From Opitutaceae bacterium (GTDB lineage: Bacteria > Verrucomicrobiota > Verrucomicrobiia > Opitutales > Opitutaceae), in assembly GCA_017994935.1 (NCBI GenBank), contig JAGOJU010000004.1, forward strand, positions 1 to 64,000: a DNA stretch of 64,000 nucleotides, read 5' to 3'. Of the stretch, positions 8,545 through 18,601 are shown in pieces. Each line of letters starts with the position of its first letter. The first letter of the stretch is position 1. The notes beneath the pieces were generated by a model. It did not search any database. It was not told the DNA's origin and saw only the letters and a program-made list of their open reading frames with translations. The translations under genes were made by a program, and so were the position numbers.

Positions 8545-10266
8545 TCAGAAAGAATTTCGGGCCAATATCACGACCGTCAATTGGAGAAGAATGATCAGCA
8601 CACCGGCCGTAAGCCCGACATAAAGAGAAGTCCGGAATCTTTCCCGTCGCGGACCGAAGTAGCTGATGCCGATGGCGACGACGACGTCTGCGACCAGCGC
8701 TGCCGGTCCGATCCAATGATAGGAGATTTCAGGCTGGCCGGTCAGCTTGTTCCAAAAGCCGACGATAATCGCAGTACCGATGCCCGCAATGAAGCCGAGC
8801 CAGGCGCCCAGTGGGGTGGCGAAAGGAACCCACAATGCGAGCAGGAACAGGCAGAAGATGGGCTGCACGAAAAGGTTGCCTGTGCGGTTGACAATCTCGA
8901 GGAAATTGCCGGGCACAAACTTCACGAAATAGCTCAAACCTATGATCGTGATGCCAATGCCAAATGACATGATGCGCGCGATGCGAACCTCTGGCCATTG
9001 CGATTGTTGGCTGATGCCGAGCCGTGGAAGGAGATCCTTTGTAACGACTGCAGCGATGGCGTTTACACCGGAGTCTGCGCTGGAGGTGGCCGCTGCCAGC
9101 AGACCGCAGACAACGAGTCCCGTAATGCCGACTGGCAGATAGTTGCCAACGAAGTAAGGAAAGAGCACATCGGCGTCCTTCTTGATGGTCATCCCATTCG
9201 GCAGCGCGTCCGGAACGCTGTTGAAGAACCCGAGCAGTGCAAAGCCGAGCAAGCACAGCAGGACGGAAATGATCAACGCTGAGGATTCTGTGACCAGATA
9301 GGAGCGGCGCGCGGCGGCTGCGTCCTTAACGGCCATGTAGCGCTGGACTGCTGTCTGATCGCTGGACGCTGTGGCCACTCGCCAGACGACGCTTGCCACG
9401 ACGGCATTGAAAACGGTGACGCGGATTGTAGGATCCCAACTGAACCATGGTTGCTGATCCCAGTGAGGGGACCATTCGCTTGGAAACCATTCCAAGCCAC
9501 CCATCTTCAAGGTGATGACGCCAATGGTTGTGGCTGCGCCCAGGAAAAGCAGGGAAAACTGGATCACGTCTGTGAGGATCACTGTGCGGATGCCGCCCAT
9601 GGAGGCATAAGTGATGGAAACCAAGGCCGCGCCAGCCGTGACGAGGAAGGTATACTCTGAGGGGATCCCGAAAGTAACCACCAGTGCGATTGACGAAAGA
9701 TGGATGACAGTGGCCATCCAGATAAGCCGCAAGGCGATGAACATGAGCGCGCCAATGAGGCGGATGCTGGAGCCAAGCCGAGATTCAAGGAGTTCAAAGG
9801 CGCTGGTGACTCGTACGCGCATCAACCTCGGCACCACCAGCCATCCGACAACGACAAACGCGAGGGGCGCGGCGATGAATTGAGCCACTATGAGAAACGG
9901 ACCCTTGTTGATCACTTCCCCGGGCTTGCCGAGATAGGTAATGATGCTCAACAGCGTGGCATACAAAGAAATGCCCGTCAGGATGGGGCTGACATGCCGA
10001 TTGCTGGCCGTAAAAAATTCCTTCCGATTCGTCTGCTCTCGTGAGTAGTACCAGCCCACCGCTAGAACGATCGCCAGGTAAACTGTCACTACGCCCCAGT
10101 CCACCAGTTTCAAGCCGCCAGAGCCATATCCCCCTCCCCCGGGTGACAGCCCGTCATGGGCGGGCAGGGCGGATGCCGCTTTGAGAGCACCGGGGAATGC
10201 AAGGCAGACCAGTGCAAACAAGGGAGATGTGACCTTGAAATAACTCGGGGTGAATCGAAGAAACAT
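8545..10266 (-). CDS. Sodium:solute symporter (SSS family) with signal-peptide-like N-terminus
   Basis: This 573-residue membrane protein has 13 or more hydrophobic segments and the SSS-family pattern. Examples are VDWGVVTVYLAIVLAVGWYYSR, followed by the EFFTASNRHVS loop and SIITYLGKPGEV. Members import sugars, carboxylates or amino acids with Na+. Before the first family helix there is an extra 40-50 residue segment containing a cleavable-looking signal (ALKAASA) and a Gly-rich linker. It heads the minus-strand operon with the sulfatase and hydroxyacid oxidase. It is divergent from the secreted GHL10-like gene at 10436, with about 170 bases between them. Confidence 0.9.
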   Translation of the reverse strand: MFLRFTPSYFKVTSPLFALVCLAFPGALKAASALPAHDGLSPGGGGYGSGGLKLVDWGVVTVYLAIVLAVGWYYSREQTNRKEFFTASNRHVSPILTGISLYATLLSIITYLGKPGEVINKGPFLIVAQFIAAPLAFVVVGWLVVPRLMRVRVTSAFELLESRLGSSIRLIGALMFIALRLIWMATVIHLSSIALVVTFGIPSEYTFLVTAGAALVSITYASMGGIRTVILTDVIQFSLLFLGAATTIGVITLKMGGLEWFPSEWSPHWDQQPWFSWDPTIRVTVFNAVVASVVWRVATASSDQTAVQRYMAVKDAAAARRSYLVTESSALIISVLLCLLGFALLGFFNSVPDALPNGMTIKKDADVLFPYFVGNYLPVGITGLVVCGLLAAATSSADSGVNAIAAVVTKDLLPRLGISQQSQWPEVRIARIMSFGIGITIIGLSYFVKFVPGNFLEIVNRTGNLFVQPIFCLFLLALWVPFATPLGAWLGFIAGIGTAIIVGFWNKLTGQPEISYHWIGPAALVADVVVAIGISYFGPRRERFRTSLYVGLTAGVLIILLQLTVVILARNSF

Positions 10267-10315
10267 GGCCTAGACTTGCTGCGCGACCGGGTATGACAAT
10301 TAGTCTTATCTGGCT

Positions 10316-10334
10316 ACAATACATGACCAGTGGG
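10316..10334 (+). promoter_or_regulatory. Putative operator motif upstream of the GHL10-like gene
   Basis: The sequence ACAATAcaTGACCAGTgGG lies in the divergent region between the symporter and the 10436 gene. The same pattern, with 16 of 19 identical positions, occurs at 12376-12394 before the first TonB-dependent receptor. The core TGACCAGT recurs before the second receptor. The TACAAT overlapping its left end could also act as a -10 element. The regulator is not identified in the window. Confidence 0.4.
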
Positions 10335-10435
10335 CCTCGATGCTCAACTGGTCTGGCGTGTTGACCATAGATTGCCCGTTGAAGGTATGCGTGGCCATCT
10401 GCTTGATGAAGTTTGATTCACCGGCAACCTCTCCA

Positions 10436-12337
10436 ATGAAGTTTTTCATCGCCCTCCGTTGTCATTTGCCGCTGCTGCTCATGATCTGTGCGGTTCCGTT
10501 GCGGGCCGATGTTCCTGCGGGCACTCGCGTAGGTCCTCTCGGGTTTTATCGCAAGATCGATCCGAAATGGCTGCCCGATGATTCGCGGCAATGGCAGCGC
10601 ACGGCCGAATCGGTGTTTCTCACTGACCTGTCCAAGGCGGAGCCGGCCGCAGCGCTCACGACCGGGCGGCGGCAACTCGGAAAGTGGAAGCTGCTGCCCT
10701 TCGAGACTGATGCTCTGAAGGGCATCGCACTCTCCACCTACATGAGCACCGGTGCCCCGGAGGTGCGAATCCCACTGGATCGGGCAGGATGGTACGCGGT
10801 CTACATTGGCCTATCCACGACGTCTGGAGGAATTTCCAAGGCGACCCGCAACGGCGTGCGCGTAAAGCTTTCGCGGGACAGGACTTTTCGTCGCATGGCC
10901 AACAATCTCGAACTGATCAGCCCGCGACGCGATGTCGTGCAGGAGCAGTTCCTAGACGTGAGCCATCTTGAGGCCAGTGATGCAGTTGTGATAATGCCGA
11001 TGCACAACCAGCCGTCGACGATTGTGTATGTCCGGCTGGTGCCGCTGACCAACGATGAACAAATCGCCTGGCACCGGGAGTTGGCTGAGACCCAATACAA
11101 CACCTCCATATTCACGGCAGACGGAGGTAGCTGGATCTGGCCTTACGAACCCCGTTCGGTCGCCGATCTCCAGGAGCATTTCAGGGGAATGCCTGCTACG
11201 GATGTGGGCAAGTGGTGGTTCCAGATCGGAGCGGACCAGGTGTATTATCCGTCAAAGGTCGGCACACTCCGGTTCGAGGGGGTTGAGGATTATCACAAGC
11301 CGCTACGCAAGGACCACGCCGAGTCACTTCGATGGTTGCTTGCAAAGGGGATCAACCCGCTGCAAGTGGCACGTGAGGCTGCCCGTGAACAGGGGAGTGA
11401 ATTTCACGTCATCATGCGGCCGGCGGCGTGGGCGGCCAGTTATCCGTTCGAGGAACTCTTCGCCAGCCGGTTTTACAACGAACATCCCGAGTGGCGGTGC
11501 GTCGATTACGAGGGAAAGCAGGTAATGTACATGAGTTATGCGGTGCCCGAGGTGAGGCGGCACGTTGTGGCCATGTTCAAGGAAGCCGTCGAAATGGTGG
11601 ACCCGGATGGAGTGGGTTTCATCTTCACCCGGGGCATGCCGATGATGCTTTGGGAACCGGCCTTCTGCGAGGTATTCAAGGCGGTTTACGGCCTCGACCC
11701 ACGCCGCCTTCCCGAGAACGATGCGCGGATCTACGATGTGCGCGCACGGACAATGAATCAGCTGCTGCGCGAGGTTCGCGCCATGCTTGATGAGGCCGGG
11801 GCGCAACGCGGAGGCAAGCGCTACAAGCTCTCGCTTTCTCCCTATTCGAATGAGGCGGGAAATCGGCGTTTCGGCTTCGACGTCGCAACCTGGATCCGTG
11901 AGGGACTCGTGGATGATATCGTGATCGCGGTCAACTCGGGTGTGGTGCGGGGGCCCGACGGCGGCATCGCGCCTCCAGACCTTGAGTACTACAAACGGCT
12001 CGTGCAGGGTACATCCGTGAAGATCTACCCGATGGTGGTGGCCGTCACCTGTACCGACAGTAAGAGGCATGCTGCCACGGTGTTGGACTATCTCCGGCGT
12101 GGCGCCGACGGCATCTCGGTCTGGGATCCCGTGATGGAGGCCGGTTCCGCGGGTTCATCAATCGACACGGGTTCGACGTCCTACCGCGGCAATACGATGG
12201 ATCTGCTATCCTATATGGGACACCGCAAGCTTTTCGAATACTGGAACAAACACGGTTTCCCGAAGATCCAGAGCTTCCCGATGCAGCGCCTGGGCGACAA
12301 TACCTACAGCAAGTGGTATCCGAACAGCGGCTATTGA
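10436..12337 (+). CDS. Secreted GHL10-like (TIM-barrel) putative glycoside hydrolase, copy 1
   Basis: This protein of about 633 residues starts at the ATG at 10436. The first 20 or so residues are a signal peptide (MKFFIALRC...VPLRADV). An N-terminal beta-rich part of about 220 residues is followed by a barrel-like region containing HPEWRCVDYEGK, a pair of MxMLWE-type segments and VRAMLDE. This layout resembles proteins with the GHL10 or DUF187 hydrolase-like domain, but I cannot assign catalytic residues, so the activity is inferred. It ends in the motif KWYPNSGY. A full-length paralogue lies at 16630-18513, and a TonB-dependent receptor follows in the same direction. Confidence 0.7.
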   Translation: MKFFIALRCHLPLLLMICAVPLRADVPAGTRVGPLGFYRKIDPKWLPDDSRQWQRTAESVFLTDLSKAEPAAALTTGRRQLGKWKLLPFETDALKGIALSTYMSTGAPEVRIPLDRAGWYAVYIGLSTTSGGISKATRNGVRVKLSRDRTFRRMANNLELISPRRDVVQEQFLDVSHLEASDAVVIMPMHNQPSTIVYVRLVPLTNDEQIAWHRELAETQYNTSIFTADGGSWIWPYEPRSVADLQEHFRGMPATDVGKWWFQIGADQVYYPSKVGTLRFEGVEDYHKPLRKDHAESLRWLLAKGINPLQVAREAAREQGSEFHVIMRPAAWAASYPFEELFASRFYNEHPEWRCVDYEGKQVMYMSYAVPEVRRHVVAMFKEAVEMVDPDGVGFIFTRGMPMMLWEPAFCEVFKAVYGLDPRRLPENDARIYDVRARTMNQLLREVRAMLDEAGAQRGGKRYKLSLSPYSNEAGNRRFGFDVATWIREGLVDDIVIAVNSGVVRGPDGGIAPPDLEYYKRLVQGTSVKIYPMVVAVTCTDSKRHAATVLDYLRRGADGISVWDPVMEAGSAGSSIDTGSTSYRGNTMDLLSYMGHRKLFEYWNKHGFPKIQSFPMQRLGDNTYSKWYPNSGY

Positions 12338-12375
12338 GGCCGGGCCTGCGGAATGCGGGACGCGTTTGGGTTGTC

Positions 12376-12394
12376 ACAATAAGTGACCAGTTGG
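12376..12394 (+). promoter_or_regulatory. Putative operator motif upstream of TonB-dependent receptor 1
   Basis: ACAATAagTGACCAGTtGG lies 40 bases after the stop of the GHL10-like gene and upstream of the receptor. It matches the element at 10316-10334 at 16 of 19 positions. Its position in an intergenic region between two genes of the same module supports a regulatory role. This has not been tested. Confidence 0.4.
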
Positions 12395-12450
12395 CGGCGG
12401 TTGCACCAATTCTGACTCACTGCAACCTCGGTTCCTGAAGCATGCATCAT

Positions 12451-12469
12451 GCATCCGGTCTCCGGATGC
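12451..12469 (+). promoter_or_regulatory. Perfect 8-bp inverted repeat in the leader of TonB-dependent receptor 1
   Basis: GCATCCGG and CCGGATGC form a perfect hairpin with a 3-base loop (TCT). No T-tract follows, so it is not a standard terminator. It could be a leader structure, an mRNA-stabilising element or an operator, in the 215-base gap before the receptor. Confidence 0.3.
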
Positions 12470-12606
12470 CAGTTCCGGTGCACGACGTATTCCCCTAACG
12501 TTACCAAGCAGTACAGGCGGCAACCCGCAATGCCCTCAACCCACCCAAAGCCATGCCAGACTCGAACAGGTCGTCCCTTGCCTTGCCCCGATATCCGGGA
12601 TCTCTC

Positions 12607-15600
12607 ATGACCAATAGCATACAGAAAATCCAAGACGTTCCTACCGTTGCGCCTCCCCTGCGATTGGTCGGAAAATCGTACCTGACCGCGGTGCTGACTG
12701 GATGGATGTTATTCGCCTTGTGCCTGGCGGCAGTGCCCGTTGGTGCCCAGACAACTGGCACCGGATTCATTGACGGCACGATAGTCAATGCATCGACCCA
12801 GGTTTTGATCGACAATGTTCGTGTCACTGTGGATGGGACGGAGATCGAGGCGGTGACTGATCGCAGTGGACAATTTAGGCTCCGCAACGTCCCGGCGGGA
12901 TTGGTCCGTGTGCGCACTTCCTATTTCGGCTTGGACGAACAAATCCAGGTGGTTGAGGTGGTGGCGGGGCGGACCGTACAGGCTGACTTCGCCCTGGTAC
13001 GTGCTGGACGCACGCCAGCGTCCGGCACGGAACGCCCGGAAAAAGTTGTCATGATGGACCCGCTCGCGGTCGTGGAAGAGCGGGAGATGAGCGCCCAGTT
13101 TCTGGCACTCAACGAGCAACGCAACGCCCCGAATCTTAAGAACGTAGTTGCGTTTGACGAATACGGCTACACCACAGATGGAAACTTGGGCGAGTTTCTG
13201 AAGCACATTCCCGGTGTTTCCGTGGACTACTCGGCTTCGATTCCGGTGGGTGTTTCCATACGAGGCTTTCCAAATCTCGCGACTGCCATCTCAGTTGACG
13301 GTACGCTGCTCGCCGGAGGCGAGACTACAACGGCTTCCAGGGGAACTTCCCTTTCGCAAATTGGGACCGACAACATCTCGCGCATTGAGGTGACCAAAGT
13401 TCCAACCCCCGACATGCCGGCTGCTGGTTTGGGCGGATCGATCAACATCATAAGCGATTCCGCATTTGCACGCAAGAAGCCGCTGCTCAAGTATACCGCA
13501 TACAGCACCTTTCGGGGCGACTTTCCATTCAAACTGAAAGGTCTGAGCGTTGGTATTCCGATCGAGGGCATGGGCAGGGCCTATACAGCCTCGCACATTC
13601 TGCCTTCGTTCGACTTCAGCTACCTCAAGCCTGTCAGCGATTCCTTGGCCATCTCAGTCGCGGGCACGCAGATTCTGCGCTATATCCACAACGACACGTT
13701 CTTCCCTGAGTGGAATGTCAATACCGGGATCCAAACCGCCTCGCGCTACCGTGTGGTTCCTCAAGTGGCGACAATTCGCTCCGGTCAGGTCAGGGTCGAC
13801 TACAAGCTCAGCGATCGTAGTCGGATCAGCGCCAGCTTCCAGGCCCGCAAGCGACAGGCGACTCAGGCGCTTGGCGACTTCCGCCCCGTCTACGGCACGG
13901 GAGCTACAGGTGACGCCACCGCGGTGCAAGGTGCGGTGTCTGGAGTGGGGCAGGTTCAGCTCCTGACTGGGTTTATCCAGCGCAACAACGCCAATCAGAC
14001 CTCTTCGATCAAATGGAACCACGATGGCGATGATTACAAGATTGAAGCCGCACTATCCTTTTCCAGCGGGCAGACGGACAACTACGATGAACCGAACGGC
14101 TACCTGGGCACGGTAAACGCCAACATTACCAACCTCGTTCTCAGTGGTACGGGCATCACAAGCGATCCCGATGAGCCGAGCACGCATCTGCCGGCCAAAC
14201 TGACTGCCGTGGACCGAACGGGCAAACCCGTGAACCTTGGGGACGGCAGTATCTATTCCTTGAACTCCGCCACCACTTCGGACCAGCGATTTGAGAACAC
14301 GCGGCAGGGTGCGAGTTTTAACATTCAGCGGCAATTCAGCAATTCCGGTCTGACCGCGCTGAAGACGGGGTTTGCCGTGACACAGGAGAAACAGACGACC
14401 CAAAACCACGCAGTCACCTTCAATTTCCGCACGGGGCAATCAGCCGCGGTCCGACAAGCAGGGAACTACGGTGTCGTCGATCCGACTTTATTTTATCAAC
14501 TCCCTTCGCTTCTCGGAGTAAAGGTGGAGCGCATCAGTCCGATTCTCGTGTATCGGCTGAGGGAGTCCAATCCTGAATATTTTATCGCGGACGAGGCACT
14601 CGCCCATCGTACCAGAGTGAGCAACGCCTTCAGGCTTAGGGAGACTATCTCCGCGGGCTATATCCGGGCGGATTTCCGATTCATCGGGGGAAGGCTGAAT
14701 ATTGTGACGGGCGCACGCTACGAACGAACAGCGGACTCAGGGAGTGGCCCGCTGGTGGATCCGTCTGCACAATTCCGGAAGGATGCGGCAGGCAATCTTG
14801 TGCTCAGCGGGAGCGGCGCCCCAATCCCCCTGACTACCAACCCTCTCGAACGCGACCGCTTGATCTACAAGGAACTAGGCACCTCGCAGAAATCCAGCTA
14901 TGACGGCCTCTACCCCAGCCTCAATGCGAGCTACCAACTCACGAAGAGCCTCATCGTGAGAACCGGGTACGCGCGGACTATTGGGAGACCGGATCTACCG
15001 GATATCATGCCCGGGGCTACGATATCGGCGAACGCCGATGCGGATGGCGTGAAAACCATCACAGTTATCAATACCGGACTGAAGCCGTGGACCGCGGATA
15101 GTTACGATCTTTCGCTGGAGAGCTACCTTTTCAAGGACGGCTACGGCTCAGCCGGTGTCTTCATGAAAGATATCGCCGATTTTTTCGGATCAATACGTCG
15201 TCCTGCCACACCTGAGGAGATTGCCCAGTATGGTGGCGCGCCCAACGAGAGCTATGACATCATCTCGACTTTGAATTCAGGGGATGCGCGTATCAAGGGC
15301 TTCGAACTGGGCTATAAACAGGCTCTGACATTTTTGCCAGAGTGGGCGCGTGGCGTGCAGGCCTTCGTGAACTATACGAGGCTCAATCTCGAAGGATCAG
15401 CCACTGCAGATTTCACCGGCTACAATCCGGAGACCATGAGTTGGGGAGTGAGCTTGGTGCGCCCACGTTTCTCGTTTAAGTTCAACATGGCGCATCAGGG
15501 GGAAACTCGCCGTGCGCCGACCACTCCCGTGGGCTCATATTTCTGGGCGGGTGCAAAGCGGCGAGATACGTGGAACATGGAATTCCAGGCGACGAAAAAC

Positions 15601-15759
15601 CTGTCCATCTTTGCACAGGCAGTGGATCTGCTCAAGGGAGGTTACATCGACGTGCAAAAGCGCTACGATCCGATGCAGAACACCGCCGAGTACCTGCGCT
15701 ACCAGCGCCTCATCAGCACTGGCGTTGAACTGACAATCGGCGTCAAGGGTAGGTTCTGA
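12607..15759 (+). CDS. TonB-dependent outer-membrane receptor 1
   Basis: This protein of about 1,050 residues starts at the ATG at 12607; an ATG at 12553 in the same frame is possible. It has a long signal peptide ending near VPVGAQ, then a carboxypeptidase-regulatory-like beta sandwich (about residues 52-130). A TonB-box-like stretch (MDPLAVVEE) precedes a plug domain containing FLKHIPGVSVDY and VSIRGFPN, and then a large beta barrel. It ends in Phe, as outer-membrane barrels do. Such receptors import oligosaccharides or other large ligands with energy from TonB. Its neighbours, a secreted GHL10-like protein and a sulfatase remnant, suggest a glycan ligand. Confidence 0.9.
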   Translation: MTNSIQKIQDVPTVAPPLRLVGKSYLTAVLTGWMLFALCLAAVPVGAQTTGTGFIDGTIVNASTQVLIDNVRVTVDGTEIEAVTDRSGQFRLRNVPAGLVRVRTSYFGLDEQIQVVEVVAGRTVQADFALVRAGRTPASGTERPEKVVMMDPLAVVEEREMSAQFLALNEQRNAPNLKNVVAFDEYGYTTDGNLGEFLKHIPGVSVDYSASIPVGVSIRGFPNLATAISVDGTLLAGGETTTASRGTSLSQIGTDNISRIEVTKVPTPDMPAAGLGGSINIISDSAFARKKPLLKYTAYSTFRGDFPFKLKGLSVGIPIEGMGRAYTASHILPSFDFSYLKPVSDSLAISVAGTQILRYIHNDTFFPEWNVNTGIQTASRYRVVPQVATIRSGQVRVDYKLSDRSRISASFQARKRQATQALGDFRPVYGTGATGDATAVQGAVSGVGQVQLLTGFIQRNNANQTSSIKWNHDGDDYKIEAALSFSSGQTDNYDEPNGYLGTVNANITNLVLSGTGITSDPDEPSTHLPAKLTAVDRTGKPVNLGDGSIYSLNSATTSDQRFENTRQGASFNIQRQFSNSGLTALKTGFAVTQEKQTTQNHAVTFNFRTGQSAAVRQAGNYGVVDPTLFYQLPSLLGVKVERISPILVYRLRESNPEYFIADEALAHRTRVSNAFRLRETISAGYIRADFRFIGGRLNIVTGARYERTADSGSGPLVDPSAQFRKDAAGNLVLSGSGAPIPLTTNPLERDRLIYKELGTSQKSSYDGLYPSLNASYQLTKSLIVRTGYARTIGRPDLPDIMPGATISANADADGVKTITVINTGLKPWTADSYDLSLESYLFKDGYGSAGVFMKDIADFFGSIRRPATPEEIAQYGGAPNESYDIISTLNSGDARIKGFELGYKQALTFLPEWARGVQAFVNYTRLNLEGSATADFTGYNPETMSWGVSLVRPRFSFKFNMAHQGETRRAPTTPVGSYFWAGAKRRDTWNMEFQATKNLSIFAQAVDLLKGGYIDVQKRYDPMQNTAEYLRYQRLISTGVELTIGVKGRF

Positions 15760-15813
15760 GCGCTGCAGGAATCCATCGTTTTCGTCTTTGCTTCAGCCGG
15801 AGGATTCAGGCCG

Positions 15814-16533
15814 ATGACGCGTTCTCTCTTTGTATTCTCCGGATGCGGGCTTCTGCTGGCCGGCCTTCTTGAGCTCGCAGTCACCGCGTCCGCGGCGGAA
15901 CGGCCCAACGTCCTGCTGATCGTCGCTGACGACCTGGGTTAGTCTGATCTGGGTTGCTATGGTAGTGAGATTCGCACGCCGCATCTTGAACAGCTCGCGG
16001 CCGAGGGGATGCGGTTTTCGCAGTTCTACAACAACGCGGTCTGTGCTCCGACCCGGGCTTCCCTCTATACCGGGGCCTCGCCCCGGCAGGGGCCCGATGG
16101 TCTGTTCCGGTCGAACATGGTAACCCTAGGCGAGGTGATGCGTGCGGCGGGGTATACGACGAGCTTGATCGGCAAGTGGCACTTGGGCATCCTTCCGACC
16201 ATGCTGGATTTCACTGGTATCGACTATCGTTCCCTATCTGGGGCAGAGCCTTAGTGCCGCTGGAAGGCCGGAGCTTGCTGCCTTTGATGCGCAACCAGGG
16301 GGCGGTGCCCCGCGCGGGCAACCTTTTCTGGGCCTATGGGGGAAGTCGTGCGTTCCGCGACGGCCGATGGAAACTCGTGTGGGGCGCCGGCCGATCGCCG
16401 CTGGGAACTCTACGACATCGAAAGTGACCGGACGGAATCGACCGATCTCTCCGCCAAGATGCCCGAGCGGGTCGGGCATCTTGCCAGAGCTTGGGAGCAC
16501 TGGGCAAAGATGACCGAAGTGGCGGGGTTCTGA
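15814..16533 (+). pseudogene. Decayed secreted sulfatase
   Basis: A signal-peptide-like start (MTRSLFVFSGCGLLLAG) leads into RPNVLLIVADDLG, and then a TAG at 15940-15942 replaces the Tyr usual in sulfatases. The same frame continues with SDLGCYGS, the CAPTR active-site motif and LIGKWHLG. It then jumps straight to C-terminal-type sequence, so several hundred bases of the middle are missing. Near 16245 the reading shifts to another frame (PLEGRSLLPL, AFRDGRWKLVWG). Near 16390 it returns to the first frame (RWELYDIESD) and ends at 16533. One nonsense codon, a large internal deletion and two frameshifts make it non-functional. It follows the receptor by 54 bases, as an intact sulfatase gene would. 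Confidence 0.88.
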
Positions 16534-16629
16534 TTCGGATCAAGCAGTTCGTTCCTCACTTCCTATCGTCCGGTCAAATCCAGCCAAAAGGCCGGGGCGA
16601 GCCATCGAGCGGTCAAATCTGGGCGATCT

Positions 16630-18513
16630 TCAGTATCCAGTGTTTGGATACCATGGGCTGTATTCATTTTCGCCCAAGCGTGTGACCAGGCGGTTGATGG
16701 GCAGGGGCACACCATGCTCGGCCCAGTAGGCAATCAGTTCGCGATGGTCGAGGTATGCCAGCAGGTCAAAGGGTTGTCCTTGGTAGGCATTGTCGCCGTA
16801 GCCTTTTTCCGGATGAGGGTCCCAGACACAGATGCCGTCGGCGCCTTCCTTATACCACTGAAGTACGAGTCGGCAAAGACCCTTGGGGTTGGGCTCACTC
16901 CATAGTTTAGTGCTCCATGCCACAACATAGGGAAAGACCTTGACGCTGGACCCTGTAACCACGCGCCTGTAGTAGGCCATGTCGGGGGGCGCATACGCCT
17001 GCCCTGGTACGGCAGTGTGGTAGGCGGCCATTACACTGAGCTGATCAATGCAGCCCTTTTCTACCCAGGATCTAAGATCCAGGCCGAAGCGCGTGTTGAA
17101 ACGCTCCGCTGCAAGGGTCGATGCGGAAATCTTGTATCGTCGCACCCCCTTGGAAGCACTGATCTGATCCAGCATGGCACGCAGCTCAGCCATGAAGCCG
17201 GTCATGATCTTGCATCGCAACGCGTGAATTCGCTTATCCTCGGCATCGACCTTCATGATATCCAGGCCATACTCCTCCCGAAACTGATCGGCGAACGCCT
17301 TCTCCCATAGCATTAGCGGCATCCCTCTGTTGAAGAAAACACCCACTCCCTCGGGGTCGGAAATCTCCACCGCCTCTCGGAACACCGCGAGCACATGCTG
17401 GCGCACTTGCGGCACCGCCCAGCTCATATGCAGAGTGCGTCGACCTTCGCGATCCACGCACCGCCACTCGGGATGGTCATGGAAGAATCTGCTGTCGAAA
17501 GTCTCCTCAAACGGAATGGACGCTCCCCATGCCTGAGGTCGGATGAATACGTGGAATTCGCGTCCCTGCTCCCGTGCTGCTTCGCGTGCGACCAGCAATG
17601 GGTTCACTCCGACCTTGATCAGGTGTAGGAGCGATTGGGTATATTGCTCATGCGCCTGCGTGGGAAAATCCAGGGTGGTGGCGCCTGCGATGGTACCTAC
17701 CTTGGAAGGATAGACAACCAGGTCTGCCCCCGTGATACCGAACCACCACTGACTGTAATCGGTTCTCTCGAAACCCCGAAAAACGCCTTTCAGGTCTGCT
17801 GCGGTTTTGGGCCGATAGGGCCAGATCCATGAGTGCCCGTCAAAGGTCGCTACGGCAGATCGACGCGCGACCTCATTGCCGTCCGCTTCCCAGGCACGGC
17901 GTTCATTGTCCTCCAGGGGGACCATTCGAACGTACATGACCGTGGCAGGAAGATTCGGATAGGGTTTGATTTCGAGCGAATCCGACGGATTGAGATTGGC
18001 GACCGAAAGGAAGACCTCCTGAACCACGTCCCCACGGATTGAAGTCAGCCGCATGTTGTTCTCCATTCGTCGGAATACGGGTTCGCGATCTAGCCTGGCC
18101 ATGATTCCGCTGGTTTGAGCCTGGGCAATCCCACCCGATACTGTCGAAAGGCCAACATAGACGGCATGCCACCCTCGCTGACCCAATTGAAGTTTCACCG
18201 GAGGGGGATTCGTGGAGTAATATGCGGAAAGAGCTCTTCCCTTTACGTTTCCAATTTCAAAGGGCAATACCTTCCATTTGCCCTTTTCACGCCTTCCTGT
18301 GGTCAGACCATCCTGCGGCTGAACCTGGGCCAGGTCGGTGATCACGAGTGACTGTAAAAAATGGCTCCACTGACGAGGATCGTCGGGAAACCACGCCGGA
18401 TTTATTTTCCGTTTGAAGCCGAAATCACCCTTTTCCGCTGCGGCGGCCATGCTCGCCAAGGCGAGTGAAAACAAAGCAAGTCCAAGGACAAGGCGTCGGG
18501 AAGAATGCATCAT
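16630..18513 (-). CDS. Secreted GHL10-like (TIM-barrel) putative glycoside hydrolase, copy 2
   Basis: This 627-residue protein is collinear with the protein at 10436-12337 over its whole length. Shared blocks include KINPxWxPDD, LTTGRR, GKWKxLPFE, YVGLSTxSGGI, VAREAAREQG and HPEWRCVD. The C-terminal pattern is RLGENEYSPWYPNTGY. It has its own signal peptide (SSRRLVLGLALFSLALASMAAAAE). Either of two adjacent ATG codons (18513 or 18510) could be the start. It lies 88 bases after TonB-dependent receptor 2 on the same strand, so the two are probably co-transcribed. The hydrolase role is inferred from its barrel-like features; the catalytic residues are unknown. Confidence 0.7.
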   Translation of the reverse strand: MMHSSRRLVLGLALFSLALASMAAAAEKGDFGFKRKINPAWFPDDPRQWSHFLQSLVITDLAQVQPQDGLTTGRREKGKWKVLPFEIGNVKGRALSAYYSTNPPPVKLQLGQRGWHAVYVGLSTVSGGIAQAQTSGIMARLDREPVFRRMENNMRLTSIRGDVVQEVFLSVANLNPSDSLEIKPYPNLPATVMYVRMVPLEDNERRAWEADGNEVARRSAVATFDGHSWIWPYRPKTAADLKGVFRGFERTDYSQWWFGITGADLVVYPSKVGTIAGATTLDFPTQAHEQYTQSLLHLIKVGVNPLLVAREAAREQGREFHVFIRPQAWGASIPFEETFDSRFFHDHPEWRCVDREGRRTLHMSWAVPQVRQHVLAVFREAVEISDPEGVGVFFNRGMPLMLWEKAFADQFREEYGLDIMKVDAEDKRIHALRCKIMTGFMAELRAMLDQISASKGVRRYKISASTLAAERFNTRFGLDLRSWVEKGCIDQLSVMAAYHTAVPGQAYAPPDMAYYRRVVTGSSVKVFPYVVAWSTKLWSEPNPKGLCRLVLQWYKEGADGICVWDPHPEKGYGDNAYQGQPFDLLAYLDHRELIAYWAEHGVPLPINRLVTRLGENEYSPWYPNTGY

Positions 18514-18601
18514 TATGGATTCGCGGAATCGTCCGGCATGAGGTTTGTCCATGGAGATTGCAGAAGATCTGTTACACCCGCTCCTACAGGCTGTCTTCGT
18601 C

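Noticed and set aside
16572-16620. CGGTCAAATC occurring twice between the sulfatase remnant and the convergent gene
   Set aside because: Only two short copies; not enough for a repeat element.
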